From Gemmatimonadales bacterium (GTDB taxonomy: Bacteria > Gemmatimonadota > Gemmatimonadetes > Gemmatimonadales > GWC2-71-9): a stretch of 8,627 bases of DNA. The position numbers and the translations under genes are program-made. Each line of letters begins with the position of its first letter. Position 1 is the first letter of the stretch. The stretch lies in contig JAUVRV010000089.1 in assembly GCA_030597435.1 (NCBI GenBank), positions 1 through 8,627 of the forward strand, given 5' to 3'. Below, in pieces: positions 1 to 6,986 of the stretch. Under the pieces are notes generated by a model, which had not been told where the DNA came from, did not search any database, and worked only from the letters and a program-made list of their open reading frames with translations.

Positions 1-2
1 CA

Positions 3-1424
3 CCGCTGGCGGCACAGTTCATTGCCCTGAAGACGGTGCCGGTCGCGGCCGGCGACCAATTCCTGCTGTTCCCATCTCGCAATCTCGGCATGGGTTCGGT
101 GAGCATAGCGGTGGACGACTCGATCCTCGATCCGTTCATCAACCCGGCGAAAGGAGCCAGGATCGCAGAGTCGCAGGTGTTTGCAGCACCAACCTACTAC
201 AATGTGAGCAATGACGCCGGCAGTGCGGGCACCTTGTCGCTCGGCGCCTTGTTCGGCGGTGCCAAGGTGTACGGCAGCGGAATGGTCGCTCTGCAACAGC
301 TCAATCGGGGCAATCAGTTCGGTCCGGTATTCTTCGCCGAACGCGATGTTCTGCCACCGGATGCGTTGGAGTCCAAATCCGCCACGAACAAGTACGGCTT
401 CCTGAGCATCGGCACGGTGCTACCTGGTGAGGTTGCGCTTGGAGGCAGCATGTTCCTGGCCGAACTGAACGGCATCGACGGAGTGGAACACCTCTACGCA
501 ATGAGTTCGGCAATCGAACAGTCGGGAAACATGAAGGATTTTCGCATCGGAGCCACCAAGACATTCGCAGGACAACGCGCCGCCGAAGCACTCGTGTTAT
601 ACCATCGGTTCGACATGCGGCACGACGTGACTTACGTGGACTGGGTGTTGGTGGACTCGACGACCTGGGAGTGGGACCAGGTGATCAGAACCGAGAACAA
701 CGTTGACAAGACCGACACGTGGGGCATCCACTTGGGATACGTACAGCCGGTAGGGTCAACTGGCTGGCGGCTCGGCGGCATCTTCACGGCGAATTGGAAA
801 TCACATCCCAAGATCCCCAACTATGAGATCATGAACATCCCGCGGGATCCGGGTAACAGCACGGCGTTCGACGTAGGTGTAGGCATAGCCAAAGTGGCGG
901 GCCCAACGACGTTCGCAATCGACATAGTGTACGAGCCGGGTAGCAGTCACACCTGGGCGGAGGCCGAGGAGGATGTCCCCACCGCGGATAGCGGGGTGAT
1001 TCGGAAAGGTGAGAAGACGGTAGAGAATGAGTTCAGCTTCTCCAACGCATTTGTGAACGTGGGTGTGAATCGCGTAGTTGGCCCGGTAGCGTTTCAGCTC
1101 GGACTAGGTATCAGAGCCTACGATTATCACTTGGACCAATGGGACCATGTGGCAGACGAGTTCCGCCGGCAGGACGAGCAGTGGATGGAGTGGGTTCCGA
1201 GTTGGGGCCTCCGGCTACGACTGGGTGACTTGGAGCTACGTTACATAGGACGAGTAACCACGGGCACCGGCCGGCCTGGAGTGGCTTGGAACGGCGCCGT
1301 GGCCGAGCGTGCGGCCGACTTCTCTTCGGCCAACGACATTCTGCTCGCTCCGAGCGCACCGCTAACCTTACAGGATGTGACTGTGTTGACCCATCAGGTG
1401 TCGGTTTCGGTACCGATTAGATAA
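3..1424 (+). CDS. Outer-membrane beta-barrel protein, PorV/FadL-like (5' partial)
   Basis: The frame is open to the left edge of the window, so the true start is upstream. The first visible residues, PLAAQF, look like the end of a signal peptide with cleavage before Gln. The GTG at 36 is therefore unlikely to be the start. About 473 residues are visible. Near the N-terminus the segment FPSRNLGMGSVSIAVDD, followed by DPFINPAKG, resembles the opening of PorV/FadL/UPF0164-type barrels (Gly-Met-Gly, then Val-Ala-Asp-Asp and Asn-Pro-Ala). The rest alternates short amphipathic strands with Gly, Tyr and Trp, and ends in a strand-like VLTHQVSVSVPIR. There is no cysteine or heme motif. The last residue is Arg rather than the usual aromatic. 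A hairpin lies 14 nt after the stop and a long gap follows, so it probably belongs to a separate upstream unit. The specific function is not recognised; the barrel assignment is inferred from sequence pattern. Confidence 0.7.
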   Translation, partial: PLAAQFIALKTVPVAAGDQFLLFPSRNLGMGSVSIAVDDSILDPFINPAKGARIAESQVFAAPTYYNVSNDAGSAGTLSLGALFGGAKVYGSGMVALQQLNRGNQFGPVFFAERDVLPPDALESKSATNKYGFLSIGTVLPGEVALGGSMFLAELNGIDGVEHLYAMSSAIEQSGNMKDFRIGATKTFAGQRAAEALVLYHRFDMRHDVTYVDWVLVDSTTWEWDQVIRTENNVDKTDTWGIHLGYVQPVGSTGWRLGGIFTANWKSHPKIPNYEIMNIPRDPGNSTAFDVGVGIAKVAGPTTFAIDIVYEPGSSHTWAEAEEDVPTADSGVIRKGEKTVENEFSFSNAFVNVGVNRVVGPVAFQLGLGIRAYDYHLDQWDHVADEFRRQDEQWMEWVPSWGLRLRLGDLELRYIGRVTTGTGRPGVAWNGAVAERAADFSSANDILLAPSAPLTLQDVTVLTHQVSVSVPIR

Positions 1425-1437
1425 AGGCAGAGCGGCA

Positions 1438-1463
1438 TGGCCGCGGTCGTCATACCGCGGCCA
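1438..1463 (+). terminator. Perfect 10-bp GC-rich stem-loop after the barrel gene
   Basis: TGGCCGCGGT at 1438-1447 is exactly complementary to ACCGCGGCCA at 1454-1463, with a 6-nt loop CGTCAT. It begins 14 nt after the stop codon of the barrel gene, which is the expected place for a transcription terminator or a 3'-end-stabilising hairpin. No T-run follows, so it is not a canonical intrinsic terminator. It could work on either strand because the stem is symmetrical. Confidence 0.55.
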
Positions 1464-1505
1464 ACCGACTCTCGCTGAAGCGAGCACCGCTACTGGACGA
1501 CGCTC

Positions 1506-1553
1506 CAATCGAAGATCGAAAATCGCAAATCGTCAATCGCAAATCTCCCCCCC
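1506..1553 (+). repeat. Degenerate heptamer tandem repeat ending in a C-run (copy 1)
   Basis: Six consecutive 7-base units of the form (A/C)AATCG(N) run from 1506 to 1547: CAATCGA, AGATCGA, AAATCGC, AAATCGT, CAATCGC, AAATCTC. They are followed directly by a run of C (1547-1553). A second copy with the same unit, orientation and C-run end lies at 8315-8356, and both share a CG(C/T)TC lead-in. Similar short tandem heptamers are known between genes in several bacterial groups, for example the cyanobacterial STRRs. No protein is encoded; an unlikely minus-strand ORF crosses it. Confidence 0.8.
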
Positions 1554-1709
1554 TGCCCCATCCCGATACAGGTGCCTCGTTTCGATACAGCGGTGGACAG
1601 CCGAGCTTGCTCTCAAACTCTTTAATTACACGCACTTAACCGGCGGGGCAGCCAGGAACGCGACTTGCCAACCACCCAGTCTCCGGGCGCGATCGCAGAA
1701 TTAGCCGGG

Positions 1710-1723
1710 GTGACTTCGGTCAC
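1710..1723 (+). promoter_or_regulatory. C(UUCG)G tetraloop hairpin upstream of the operon
   Basis: GTGAC (1710-1714), TTCG (1715-1718), GTCAC (1719-1723) forms a 5-bp stem closed by a C-G pair around UUCG, the exceptionally stable cUUCGg tetraloop in RNA. A G-U pair and two further G-C pairs across a small bulge could extend it. It lies 75 nt before the cytochrome b start. It could be a leader-RNA element, a processing or stability hairpin, or a repressor half-site pair. A role is inferred only from its position. Confidence 0.4.
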
Positions 1724-1787
1724 TAACCTCTGAGCCCGAGACGCGTATAGTGTGCGGCGCCCACAGAACGGGGACCACCGAAAAAAC

Positions 1788-1792
1788 GAGGG
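1788..1792 (+). promoter_or_regulatory. Ribosome binding site that sets the cytochrome b start
   Basis: GAGGG is followed by 5 nt (ATGCG) and then ATG at 1798. The longer reading from GTG at 1750 has no comparable Shine-Dalgarno sequence, so this site decides the start. Confidence 0.7.
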
Positions 1793-1797
1793 ATGCG

Positions 1798-2823
1798 ATG
1801 GCTGCCAATGTCAGTCTGGCCCTGGAGACCGCACCCGGAACAACGACTGGAGCAGAATCTCGAGCGACTCGTCGCGCGAACTCTGGTCGCCGGACCGTCT
1901 CCACAACCAAGACTTCCAAGACCCTGGGTCAACGGGCGCTCTTCGCCACCCTACTGCTTACGTGGCTGAGCGTTGCGGGAGCGGCGCTCGTTGGCGGTCT
2001 CGAATACTACACGACGCCGTTGCAGGAAAGACCGTTCTCGCCCCTACACGAACTGTTCAAGCCCTCGGGCCTGATAGGTCAGGGCATGGGCATCATCGGA
2101 ACAGCCATGATGTTCGTCGGCGTAGGCATGTATTCGCTCAGGAAACGCGCCCGCTGGCTCGCCGGAGTGGGTAAGCTCGCTACATGGCTCCAGATCCACA
2201 TCTTTCTCTGCACGCTAGGACCCGCCCTCGTGCTGTTCCACACCAGCTTCAAGTTCGGCGGCATCATCTCAGTCGCGTTCTGGAGCATGAGCATCGTGGT
2301 GCTGAGCGGAATCTTCGGACGCTACCTGTACAGCCACATTCCCAAGACCATCCACGGCCAGTTCCGCTCGCTCGACTGGCTGAGGGAACAAAAAGAGGAA
2401 CTGATCGCCACGATCTCCAACGACTTCGGATTGAAGACAGCTGAAGTCGAGCAGCTCTTTCCTACGATGACGCGCCGCAAACCGAACGGGTTTCTCCACG
2501 CGTTGGCTCTGGCCATCCGCTACGACGTCTCGAAGCGAACGCAGCGAAGACGCATCGGGAAGATCCTGGCCGCTGTTTCTCCGTCCGACCGGACCGGAAC
2601 GCGACGCAACTCCGACGAGATGCCCCTGTACCTGCGTGACTCGGTGGTGGATCTGGTTCAGTCACAGCTGCAAGTGGAGCAACAGATCGTGCTGCTCGAG
2701 CCGTTCCAACGACTGTTCCGCTACTGGCACCTGCTTCATCTGCCGTTGGCCGGGGTGATGGTGCTCATCCTATCGGTGCACGTCGCCGTGGCAGTGCTGT
2801 TCGGTTACACCTGGGTGTTCTGA
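1798..2823 (+). CDS. Five-helix diheme cytochrome b-type membrane protein
   Basis: A 341-residue inner-membrane protein starting at ATG 1798, set by a good Shine-Dalgarno. Residues 1-45 are Ser/Thr/Arg-rich and probably disordered. Predicted helices are about 47-66, 91-112, 131-147, 155-177 and 315-336. Two helices each carry a His pair 14 apart: H134/H148 and H314/H328. This is the classic spacing for two stacked bis-His b hemes, one near each membrane face. Positive charge in the N-terminus, the 113-126 loop and the 178-308 loop predicts N-in/C-out topology, so the roughly 125-residue, Arg-rich helical loop between helices 4 and 5 is cytoplasmic. First gene of the operon; the 17-heme cytochrome follows after 13 nt. 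Likely role: moving electrons between quinone or a cytoplasmic donor and periplasmic hemes. It is not a recognisable bc1, NapC or Ni-hydrogenase cytochrome b. Heme binding and the quinone link are inferred. Confidence 0.75.
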   Translation: MAANVSLALETAPGTTTGAESRATRRANSGRRTVSTTKTSKTLGQRALFATLLLTWLSVAGAALVGGLEYYTTPLQERPFSPLHELFKPSGLIGQGMGIIGTAMMFVGVGMYSLRKRARWLAGVGKLATWLQIHIFLCTLGPALVLFHTSFKFGGIISVAFWSMSIVVLSGIFGRYLYSHIPKTIHGQFRSLDWLREQKEELIATISNDFGLKTAEVEQLFPTMTRRKPNGFLHALALAIRYDVSKRTQRRRIGKILAAVSPSDRTGTRRNSDEMPLYLRDSVVDLVQSQLQVEQQIVLLEPFQRLFRYWHLLHLPLAGVMVLILSVHVAVAVLFGYTWVF

Positions 2824-2836
2824 ACTGGAGATACAG

Positions 2837-4327
2837 GTGACATCGCGCTGGCTCTGTTTGCTGTTACCGGTCGCCCTGCTTGCCTCCCCACAGGCAACGG
2901 CGGCCCAGTTGCTGTCGCCCGGCAAGCTCGCCGCCGTGCACGGTGACCTGAGTGGCCTGCGCAAATGCACCAACTGCCACTCCCTGGGCCAGCGGGGTGT
3001 CGCGAACGACAAGTGCCTGGAATGTCACGAGCCGCTGCGGACCCGTATTGCCGAACAGCGTGGGTTCCACGCCACCGTGGCTCGGCAGGACTGCACCGAC
3101 TGTCACAAGGACCACTTCGGAGAGGACTTTGCATTGGTGCGATTCGAGAGCGACACGTTCGACCACAAGACCATCGGGTTCGAGCTGGTCGACGCTCACA
3201 ACGCCATCGAGTGCGGCGATTGCCATCAGCCGCGGTTGATCGATGCGGCGGACGTACGCGCGTTCAAAGGAGAGCACAACGCACTCGACCGGACCTTCCT
3301 CGGACTCGGTACCACGTGCGCGGCGTGCCATGCCGCTGACGATCCTCATGACAGCCAGTTCGGAGCACGCGGTTGCCAGGAATGCCACACCCAAAGTGCG
3401 TGGGACGGCGCCGAGCGGTTCGACCACGACCAGACCCGCTACCGGCTGACCGGACTCCACCGCCGCGTGCAGTGCGAGGACTGTCACTCCAGGGGAACGC
3501 GTTCAGCGGCCGGCGACCAGGAATCCTACGCACGGTACGCCGGCCTGAGCTATTCGTCGTGCAAGTCGTGTCACGATGACGGACACCGCGGCAGGATGGA
3601 AGGTACGTGCGCTAGCTGCCACAACACGGGCGGCTGGCACCGTCTGGATCGAGCCAAGTTCGAAGGCCGGTTCGACCACGAGGTCACCGAGTTCTCGCTG
3701 GTGGGGAAGCACGCGGAGATCGAATGCGGGTCCTGTCACGACCGGGGCCGGTCGGACAGTGAGGGCCTGCGACTGACATTTGTCGCGGCGGCCCGACGAA
3801 ACGAGTACCCGCGCCCGGTGGCAGCAGACTGCCTGTCCTGCCACCTGGACTATCACGCAGACGTGTTCCAACAATCCGCGGGCGGACCGGTGTGCGAGAG
3901 CTGTCACACTCAGACCGACTGGCTCCCCACCACATACGACATCGGTCGGCACAACGAAGGCTCCGCGTTTGCGCTCACGGGAGCCCACGTGGCCACACCG
4001 TGTCAGAACTGTCACACCGTTCCGGACTCGGCCAACCGCGCACTGCAGTTCCGCTTCGAGAACAGCGAGTGCCGCTTCTGCCATGAGAGCGACGATCCCC
4101 ACGTGAGTCAGTTCGCCGGGCGGCAATGCACGGCGTGTCACGACACGGAGTCGTTCGCGATCGCAGCGTTCGACCACACGAACACGCGCTACCCGCTGGA
4201 CGGCGCGCACAGAGACGTGAGCTGCAACGACTGTCACTCTCTCGCGAGAGAGCTTGATGGCCGGGAGTACCGCGTCTACACACCGCTCGGTACGGAATGC
4301 AATGACTGCCATGGAGGCGCTTCATGA
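2837..4327 (+). CDS. 17-heme periplasmic c-type cytochrome, triheme-module concatemer
   Basis: Starts at GTG 2837, with GGAG 6 nt upstream; 496 residues. A Sec signal peptide ends near ATAA|Q (about residue 23). There are 17 CxxCH motifs, with first Cys at residues 44, 60, 86, 126, 161, 180, 213, 242, 258, 297, 332, 353, 389, 412, 431, 463 and 488. All cysteines of the mature protein lie in these motifs, so it is not a lipoprotein. The layout is one lone heme, five triheme modules (60-130, 161-217, 242-301, 332-393, 412-467) and one terminal heme. Modules typically end in FDH, then F/Y-x-L-x-G-x-H and CxxCH. There are 19 other histidines, enough for bis-His ligation of every heme. Modules at 161-217 and 412-467 are especially alike (DDPH, SQF, then FDH and TRY). 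Cytochrome c3/c7-like by motif; GSU1996 of Geobacter is a known analogue built from four triheme domains. Probably a periplasmic or cell-surface electron wire (inference). Confidence 0.92.
   Translation: MTSRWLCLLLPVALLASPQATAAQLLSPGKLAAVHGDLSGLRKCTNCHSLGQRGVANDKCLECHEPLRTRIAEQRGFHATVARQDCTDCHKDHFGEDFALVRFESDTFDHKTIGFELVDAHNAIECGDCHQPRLIDAADVRAFKGEHNALDRTFLGLGTTCAACHAADDPHDSQFGARGCQECHTQSAWDGAERFDHDQTRYRLTGLHRRVQCEDCHSRGTRSAAGDQESYARYAGLSYSSCKSCHDDGHRGRMEGTCASCHNTGGWHRLDRAKFEGRFDHEVTEFSLVGKHAEIECGSCHDRGRSDSEGLRLTFVAAARRNEYPRPVAADCLSCHLDYHADVFQQSAGGPVCESCHTQTDWLPTTYDIGRHNEGSAFALTGAHVATPCQNCHTVPDSANRALQFRFENSECRFCHESDDPHVSQFAGRQCTACHDTESFAIAAFDHTNTRYPLDGAHRDVSCNDCHSLARELDGREYRVYTPLGTECNDCHGGAS
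4313..4317 (+). promoter_or_regulatory. Shine-Dalgarno for the 13-heme cytochrome, inside the preceding gene
   Basis: GGAGG lies 6 nt before ATG 4324, within the last codons of the 17-heme gene. Together with the ATGA stop-start overlap it supports translational coupling of the two cytochromes and fixes the downstream start. Confidence 0.75.
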
Positions 4328-5391
4328 GGCACATACGCATCACCGGCGTGATCGCCGTGCTGGCCATATGGCCGGCCGTGAGCGTCGCCCAACGAGATGG
4401 CCTCAATCCGCACGGTGTGCTCAGCGTGACGGTCGGATGCGATGCATGTCACACCACCGACGGATGGAGTCCCACAAAGACACCGCTCGATTTCGACCAT
4501 GGTGCAGCGACCGACTTCCCACTCACCGGAAGACACGAAGACGTGCGCTGCGCGACCTGCCACTTGGATCTCATCTTCAGCGAGCCTAAGATCGCCACTG
4601 CGGGCTGCACCGGTTGTCACGTCGACGTGCACCTTGGACGCCTGTCGCCAGACTGCACCTCGTGTCACAACACGACGTTGTTTGCCGCTGTACCCGGTTT
4701 GCAGATCCACGCCAAGACGAGCTTCCCCTTGAGCGGATCGCACATCCAGGTGTCGTGCGAGAGCTGCCACCCCGACGACCGTGGCGGGGCGTACACCACC
4801 CAACAGACCGAGTGCATCTCATGCCACGCAACCGACTACGCCGCGGCCGAGCCCGTAGACCACGTCGCGGCGGGATTCCCCACGCAATGCGAGCAGTGCC
4901 ACAACGCGCTGGCGTGGACCTTCAACGTTGCCTTCGACCACGTAACGGTCTCCGGCGGGTACGCCCTGCTAGGTAGGCACATGCAGATACGGTGCTCGAG
5001 TTGCCACATTGCCGGTACCGGCGACCCGATCTTCAATCCGTCCAACCAAGACGACTGTATCGCTTGTCATCAGAGTGACTACGAGCGAGAACACAGTGGA
5101 ACGGGCTTCCCGACCACTTGCGGTTCGTGCCACACCAACGACTCCTGGCAAGGTGCAACGTTCGCCGACCACGACGCACGCGCCTTCCCGATCTTCTCGG
5201 GCGCGCACCGAGGCAAATGGGACAGCTGCCAGACATGCCACACCATACCCAACGACTTCAGGGCGTTCACGTGCTTCAACTGTCACGAGCACGACCAGGT
5301 CGAGATGGATGACAAGCACAAGGAAGAGCCCGACTACGTCTACCAAAGCAACGCCTGTTATTCGTGTCACCCCAACGGGAAGTCGGACTGA
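4324..5391 (+). CDS. 13-heme periplasmic c-type cytochrome, same triheme module
   Basis: A 355-residue protein starting at ATG 4324, overlapping the previous stop by 4 nt (ATGA). The signal peptide has the form MRHIRI, a hydrophobic core, then VSVA|Q. Thirteen CxxCH motifs begin at residues 39, 76, 95, 111, 145, 164, 189, 224, 245, 266, 302, 317 and 345. No cysteine lies outside them. The layout is a two-heme head (39-80), three triheme modules (95-149, 164-228, 245-306) and a two-heme tail. The same DH...F/Y-x-L-x-G-x-H...CxxCH signature as in the 17-heme protein recurs, for example at 57-80, 129-149 and 204-228. The mature chain has 14 non-motif His for 13 hemes, consistent with all bis-His ligation. 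The tail (CFNCHEH, then ACYSCHPNG) looks like a C-terminal cap I associate with multiheme cytochromes of FCB and Acidobacteria-like genomes (from memory). Likely the second segment of a periplasmic heme chain. Cellular position and partner are inferred. Confidence 0.92.
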   Translation: MRHIRITGVIAVLAIWPAVSVAQRDGLNPHGVLSVTVGCDACHTTDGWSPTKTPLDFDHGAATDFPLTGRHEDVRCATCHLDLIFSEPKIATAGCTGCHVDVHLGRLSPDCTSCHNTTLFAAVPGLQIHAKTSFPLSGSHIQVSCESCHPDDRGGAYTTQQTECISCHATDYAAAEPVDHVAAGFPTQCEQCHNALAWTFNVAFDHVTVSGGYALLGRHMQIRCSSCHIAGTGDPIFNPSNQDDCIACHQSDYEREHSGTGFPTTCGSCHTNDSWQGATFADHDARAFPIFSGAHRGKWDSCQTCHTIPNDFRAFTCFNCHEHDQVEMDDKHKEEPDYVYQSNACYSCHPNGKSD

Positions 5392-6986
5392 TGCAGAAAC
5401 TGCTCAATCGCTGCCGGGTGGTCAGGGCACTGGTATGGGCCATGCTCTGTTGGTCGTCGATCGGTTTGGTGGCCGAGACTGCCAGTGCCCAGGAATCCAG
5501 GATAGCCGTGCTGGTGGAACAACTCGCGGGAGCAAACATCTACCTTCGTGCCGGCACGGAAGCCGGGATCACGGTGAACGACACGCTGCTCGTCTACGAT
5601 GGGTCGGGCGAGCGCTATCTCGGAGCACTGCTCGTTATCAGCGCCACTAGCACGAGAGCCGTGGTGACCTTTGCCGGCGAGCCGTTTTCGCTCACGCGAG
5701 GCACCACCGTACTCGTCGCACTCGAAGGCTTCGCAGCGGTTGCGGACTCGCCCGGGCCAGTCGCAGCGCCTGGGCAAAGTAGTCGTGCAAGACAGGCAAC
5801 CGCAGGGTACCCACCCCAGGTGAGCGGGCGACTGTCGCTGCAGTTCAATGCGCTGGAAACCACCACTCGGTGGTTGAGCAACGAGGAGGTCTCGGTCGAT
5901 CGGAGCTTCGCCACCCCGGCCCTCGGCCTGCGCCTGGCGGTTTCTCACTTGCCCGGCGACATCGAGTTCAGCACTAACCTGCGCGGCGCGTACCGCTACA
6001 GCTCGAACGATTTGGTAGATCCGGCACAGTCAGTTCGCGTGTATCAGCTGAGCCTGAGGAAATCGTTCAAGAGCGTGCCGTTCCAGTTCCAAGCCGGGCG
6101 ATTCTACAACCGGTTTGAGACGTACTCCGGATATTGGGATGGCCTGTTACTGCATTACGGCGAACGCGGCCTCGGATTCGGAGTCGCCGCCGGGTTCCAG
6201 CCCGAACTAGCGAACGAGCAATTCTCGACCGAGTTGCCCAAGTACACGGCGTTCGTCGACTTCAATCACGTGGGTGAATCGGTCAGTTACTACACCAACG
6301 TTTCGGTCCACCACAAGAAGCCGAGTAACGACCTCGCCAATCGTACGTTTCTCGGTTGGTCACAGCGTCTGACCGTGGGTCGGACGCGACTGGCGACCGA
6401 TCTGCAGGTGGACCGCAACAGCGGGACCGACAAGTGGACAGTCACGCGATTGTACGCCAGCGGATCGGTACCCATCACCAGACGGCTCTCGTTTCACGCC
6501 CGCTATGCGCTGGACGAGCCACTCTTGCTGTTGGACACCATCAACCTTCTGTCCTACCGCCGGCAGCAGGGTAACGCAGGTATCAGCTATTGGGCGCCGG
6601 GCGGCAGCCTCAACCTCAGCGTCACAGCAAACCGGGTCAACGGCCGCGACCCCACCTACACCATCTCATCATCCTTCAGTCTCAGTGAGACGCGTGTATT
6701 GGGGCTCGGGTTCAACGGGGCCGGGAGTTATTGGACCTTTGAGGGCGCCAAGGCCGTCAACCTGGTGGGTGGCATAGACCGCAGGTTCGGCAGTGTTCAG
6801 ACACGCGCCAGTTATCAGTTGTACCGCACCGAGAGAGCCACCACCACGCTCTTGACTCACAACGTCGATTTCGGCCTGATGTTTCCGCTCGCCCGACGTT
6901 TGTACTCGACCATACAGGCGCGCTTGCAGCGCGGAGAGAACCAGACTGCAAACAGCATCTTCGTGAACGTGTGGATGAGTTTCTAG
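5391..6986 (+). CDS. Outer-membrane beta-barrel with N-terminal small domain, conduit porin candidate
   Basis: The start is ATG 5391, sharing one base with the previous stop (TGATG), with GGGAAG 8 nt upstream; a GTG at 5364 in the same frame is less likely. The product has 531 residues. The signal peptide ends near ASA|Q (residue 33). Residues about 37-108 form a compact beta-rich domain (IYLRAGTEAGI, then NDTLLVY, later RGTTVLV) resembling the SH3-like C-terminal domain of FlgT-type proteins; this is a pattern-level resemblance only. A Pro/Ala/Gln linker (about 109-140) leads to a barrel-like region of roughly 390 residues rich in alternating polar/aromatic strands. It ends in NSIFVNVWMSF, a typical outer-membrane protein C-terminus with final Phe. 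Mature cysteines: none, so no c-type heme. Its place directly behind two multiheme cytochromes suggests the barrel of a porin-cytochrome complex, as MtrB is for MtrA. It is smaller than MtrB and has no recognisable homology to it. A solute porin is the alternative. Confidence 0.8.
   Translation: MQKLLNRCRVVRALVWAMLCWSSIGLVAETASAQESRIAVLVEQLAGANIYLRAGTEAGITVNDTLLVYDGSGERYLGALLVISATSTRAVVTFAGEPFSLTRGTTVLVALEGFAAVADSPGPVAAPGQSSRARQATAGYPPQVSGRLSLQFNALETTTRWLSNEEVSVDRSFATPALGLRLAVSHLPGDIEFSTNLRGAYRYSSNDLVDPAQSVRVYQLSLRKSFKSVPFQFQAGRFYNRFETYSGYWDGLLLHYGERGLGFGVAAGFQPELANEQFSTELPKYTAFVDFNHVGESVSYYTNVSVHHKKPSNDLANRTFLGWSQRLTVGRTRLATDLQVDRNSGTDKWTVTRLYASGSVPITRRLSFHARYALDEPLLLLDTINLLSYRRQQGNAGISYWAPGGSLNLSVTANRVNGRDPTYTISSSFSLSETRVLGLGFNGAGSYWTFEGAKAVNLVGGIDRRFGSVQTRASYQLYRTERATTTLLTHNVDFGLMFPLARRLYSTIQARLQRGENQTANSIFVNVWMSF

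Larger units (their letters stand above)
1425..1797. other. Intergenic region between barrel gene and cytochrome operon
   Basis: This stretch of about 370 bases has no convincing gene. It contains a perfect 10-bp stem-loop at 1438-1463, a small hairpin at 1471-1484 (CTCGC / TGAA loop / GCGAG), a heptamer-repeat block with a C-run at 1506-1553, an AT-richer patch near 1615-1640, a C(UUCG)G hairpin at 1710-1723, and a -10-like TATAGT at 1746-1751 without a convincing -35 partner. A Shine-Dalgarno sequence for the cytochrome b gene closes it. The operon promoter should lie here, but I cannot place it with confidence. Confidence 0.6.

Noticed and set aside
1506..1553. CRISPR-like array
   Set aside because: Units are only 7 bases, directly abutting and degenerate, with no spacers and no cas genes.
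1564..1590. Direct repeat CGATACAG (1564-1571 and 1583-1590) as a tandem operator
   Set aside because: One 8-mer recurring once within a few hundred bases is about what chance allows, and there is no dyad or promoter context.
1450..1635. Small minus-strand ORF of 61 codons in the intergenic region
   Set aside because: It is made largely from the heptamer repeat and C-run, has no convincing start signal and no protein-like pattern.
1689..1696. GCGATCGC palindrome (HIP1-like or a methylation site)
   Set aside because: A single occurrence in the non-coding region of high-GC DNA; no other support.
1746..1751. TATAGT as a sigma-70 type -10 box for the operon
   Set aside because: The hexamer is good, but nothing like a -35 box lies 16-18 nt upstream; too weak to list as a promoter.
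1750..1797. N-terminal extension of the cytochrome b from GTG 1750
   Set aside because: No Shine-Dalgarno precedes it, whereas ATG 1798 has GAGGG at 5-nt spacing; the added 16 residues look like untranslated leader.
2864..4803. Long minus-strand open frames (2864-3487, 3503-4312, 4276-4803) opposite the cytochrome genes
   Set aside because: They mirror the codons of the heme-rich genes; their translations are Val/Arg-rich without domains, and the forward products have 30 CxxCH motifs. They are composition shadows.
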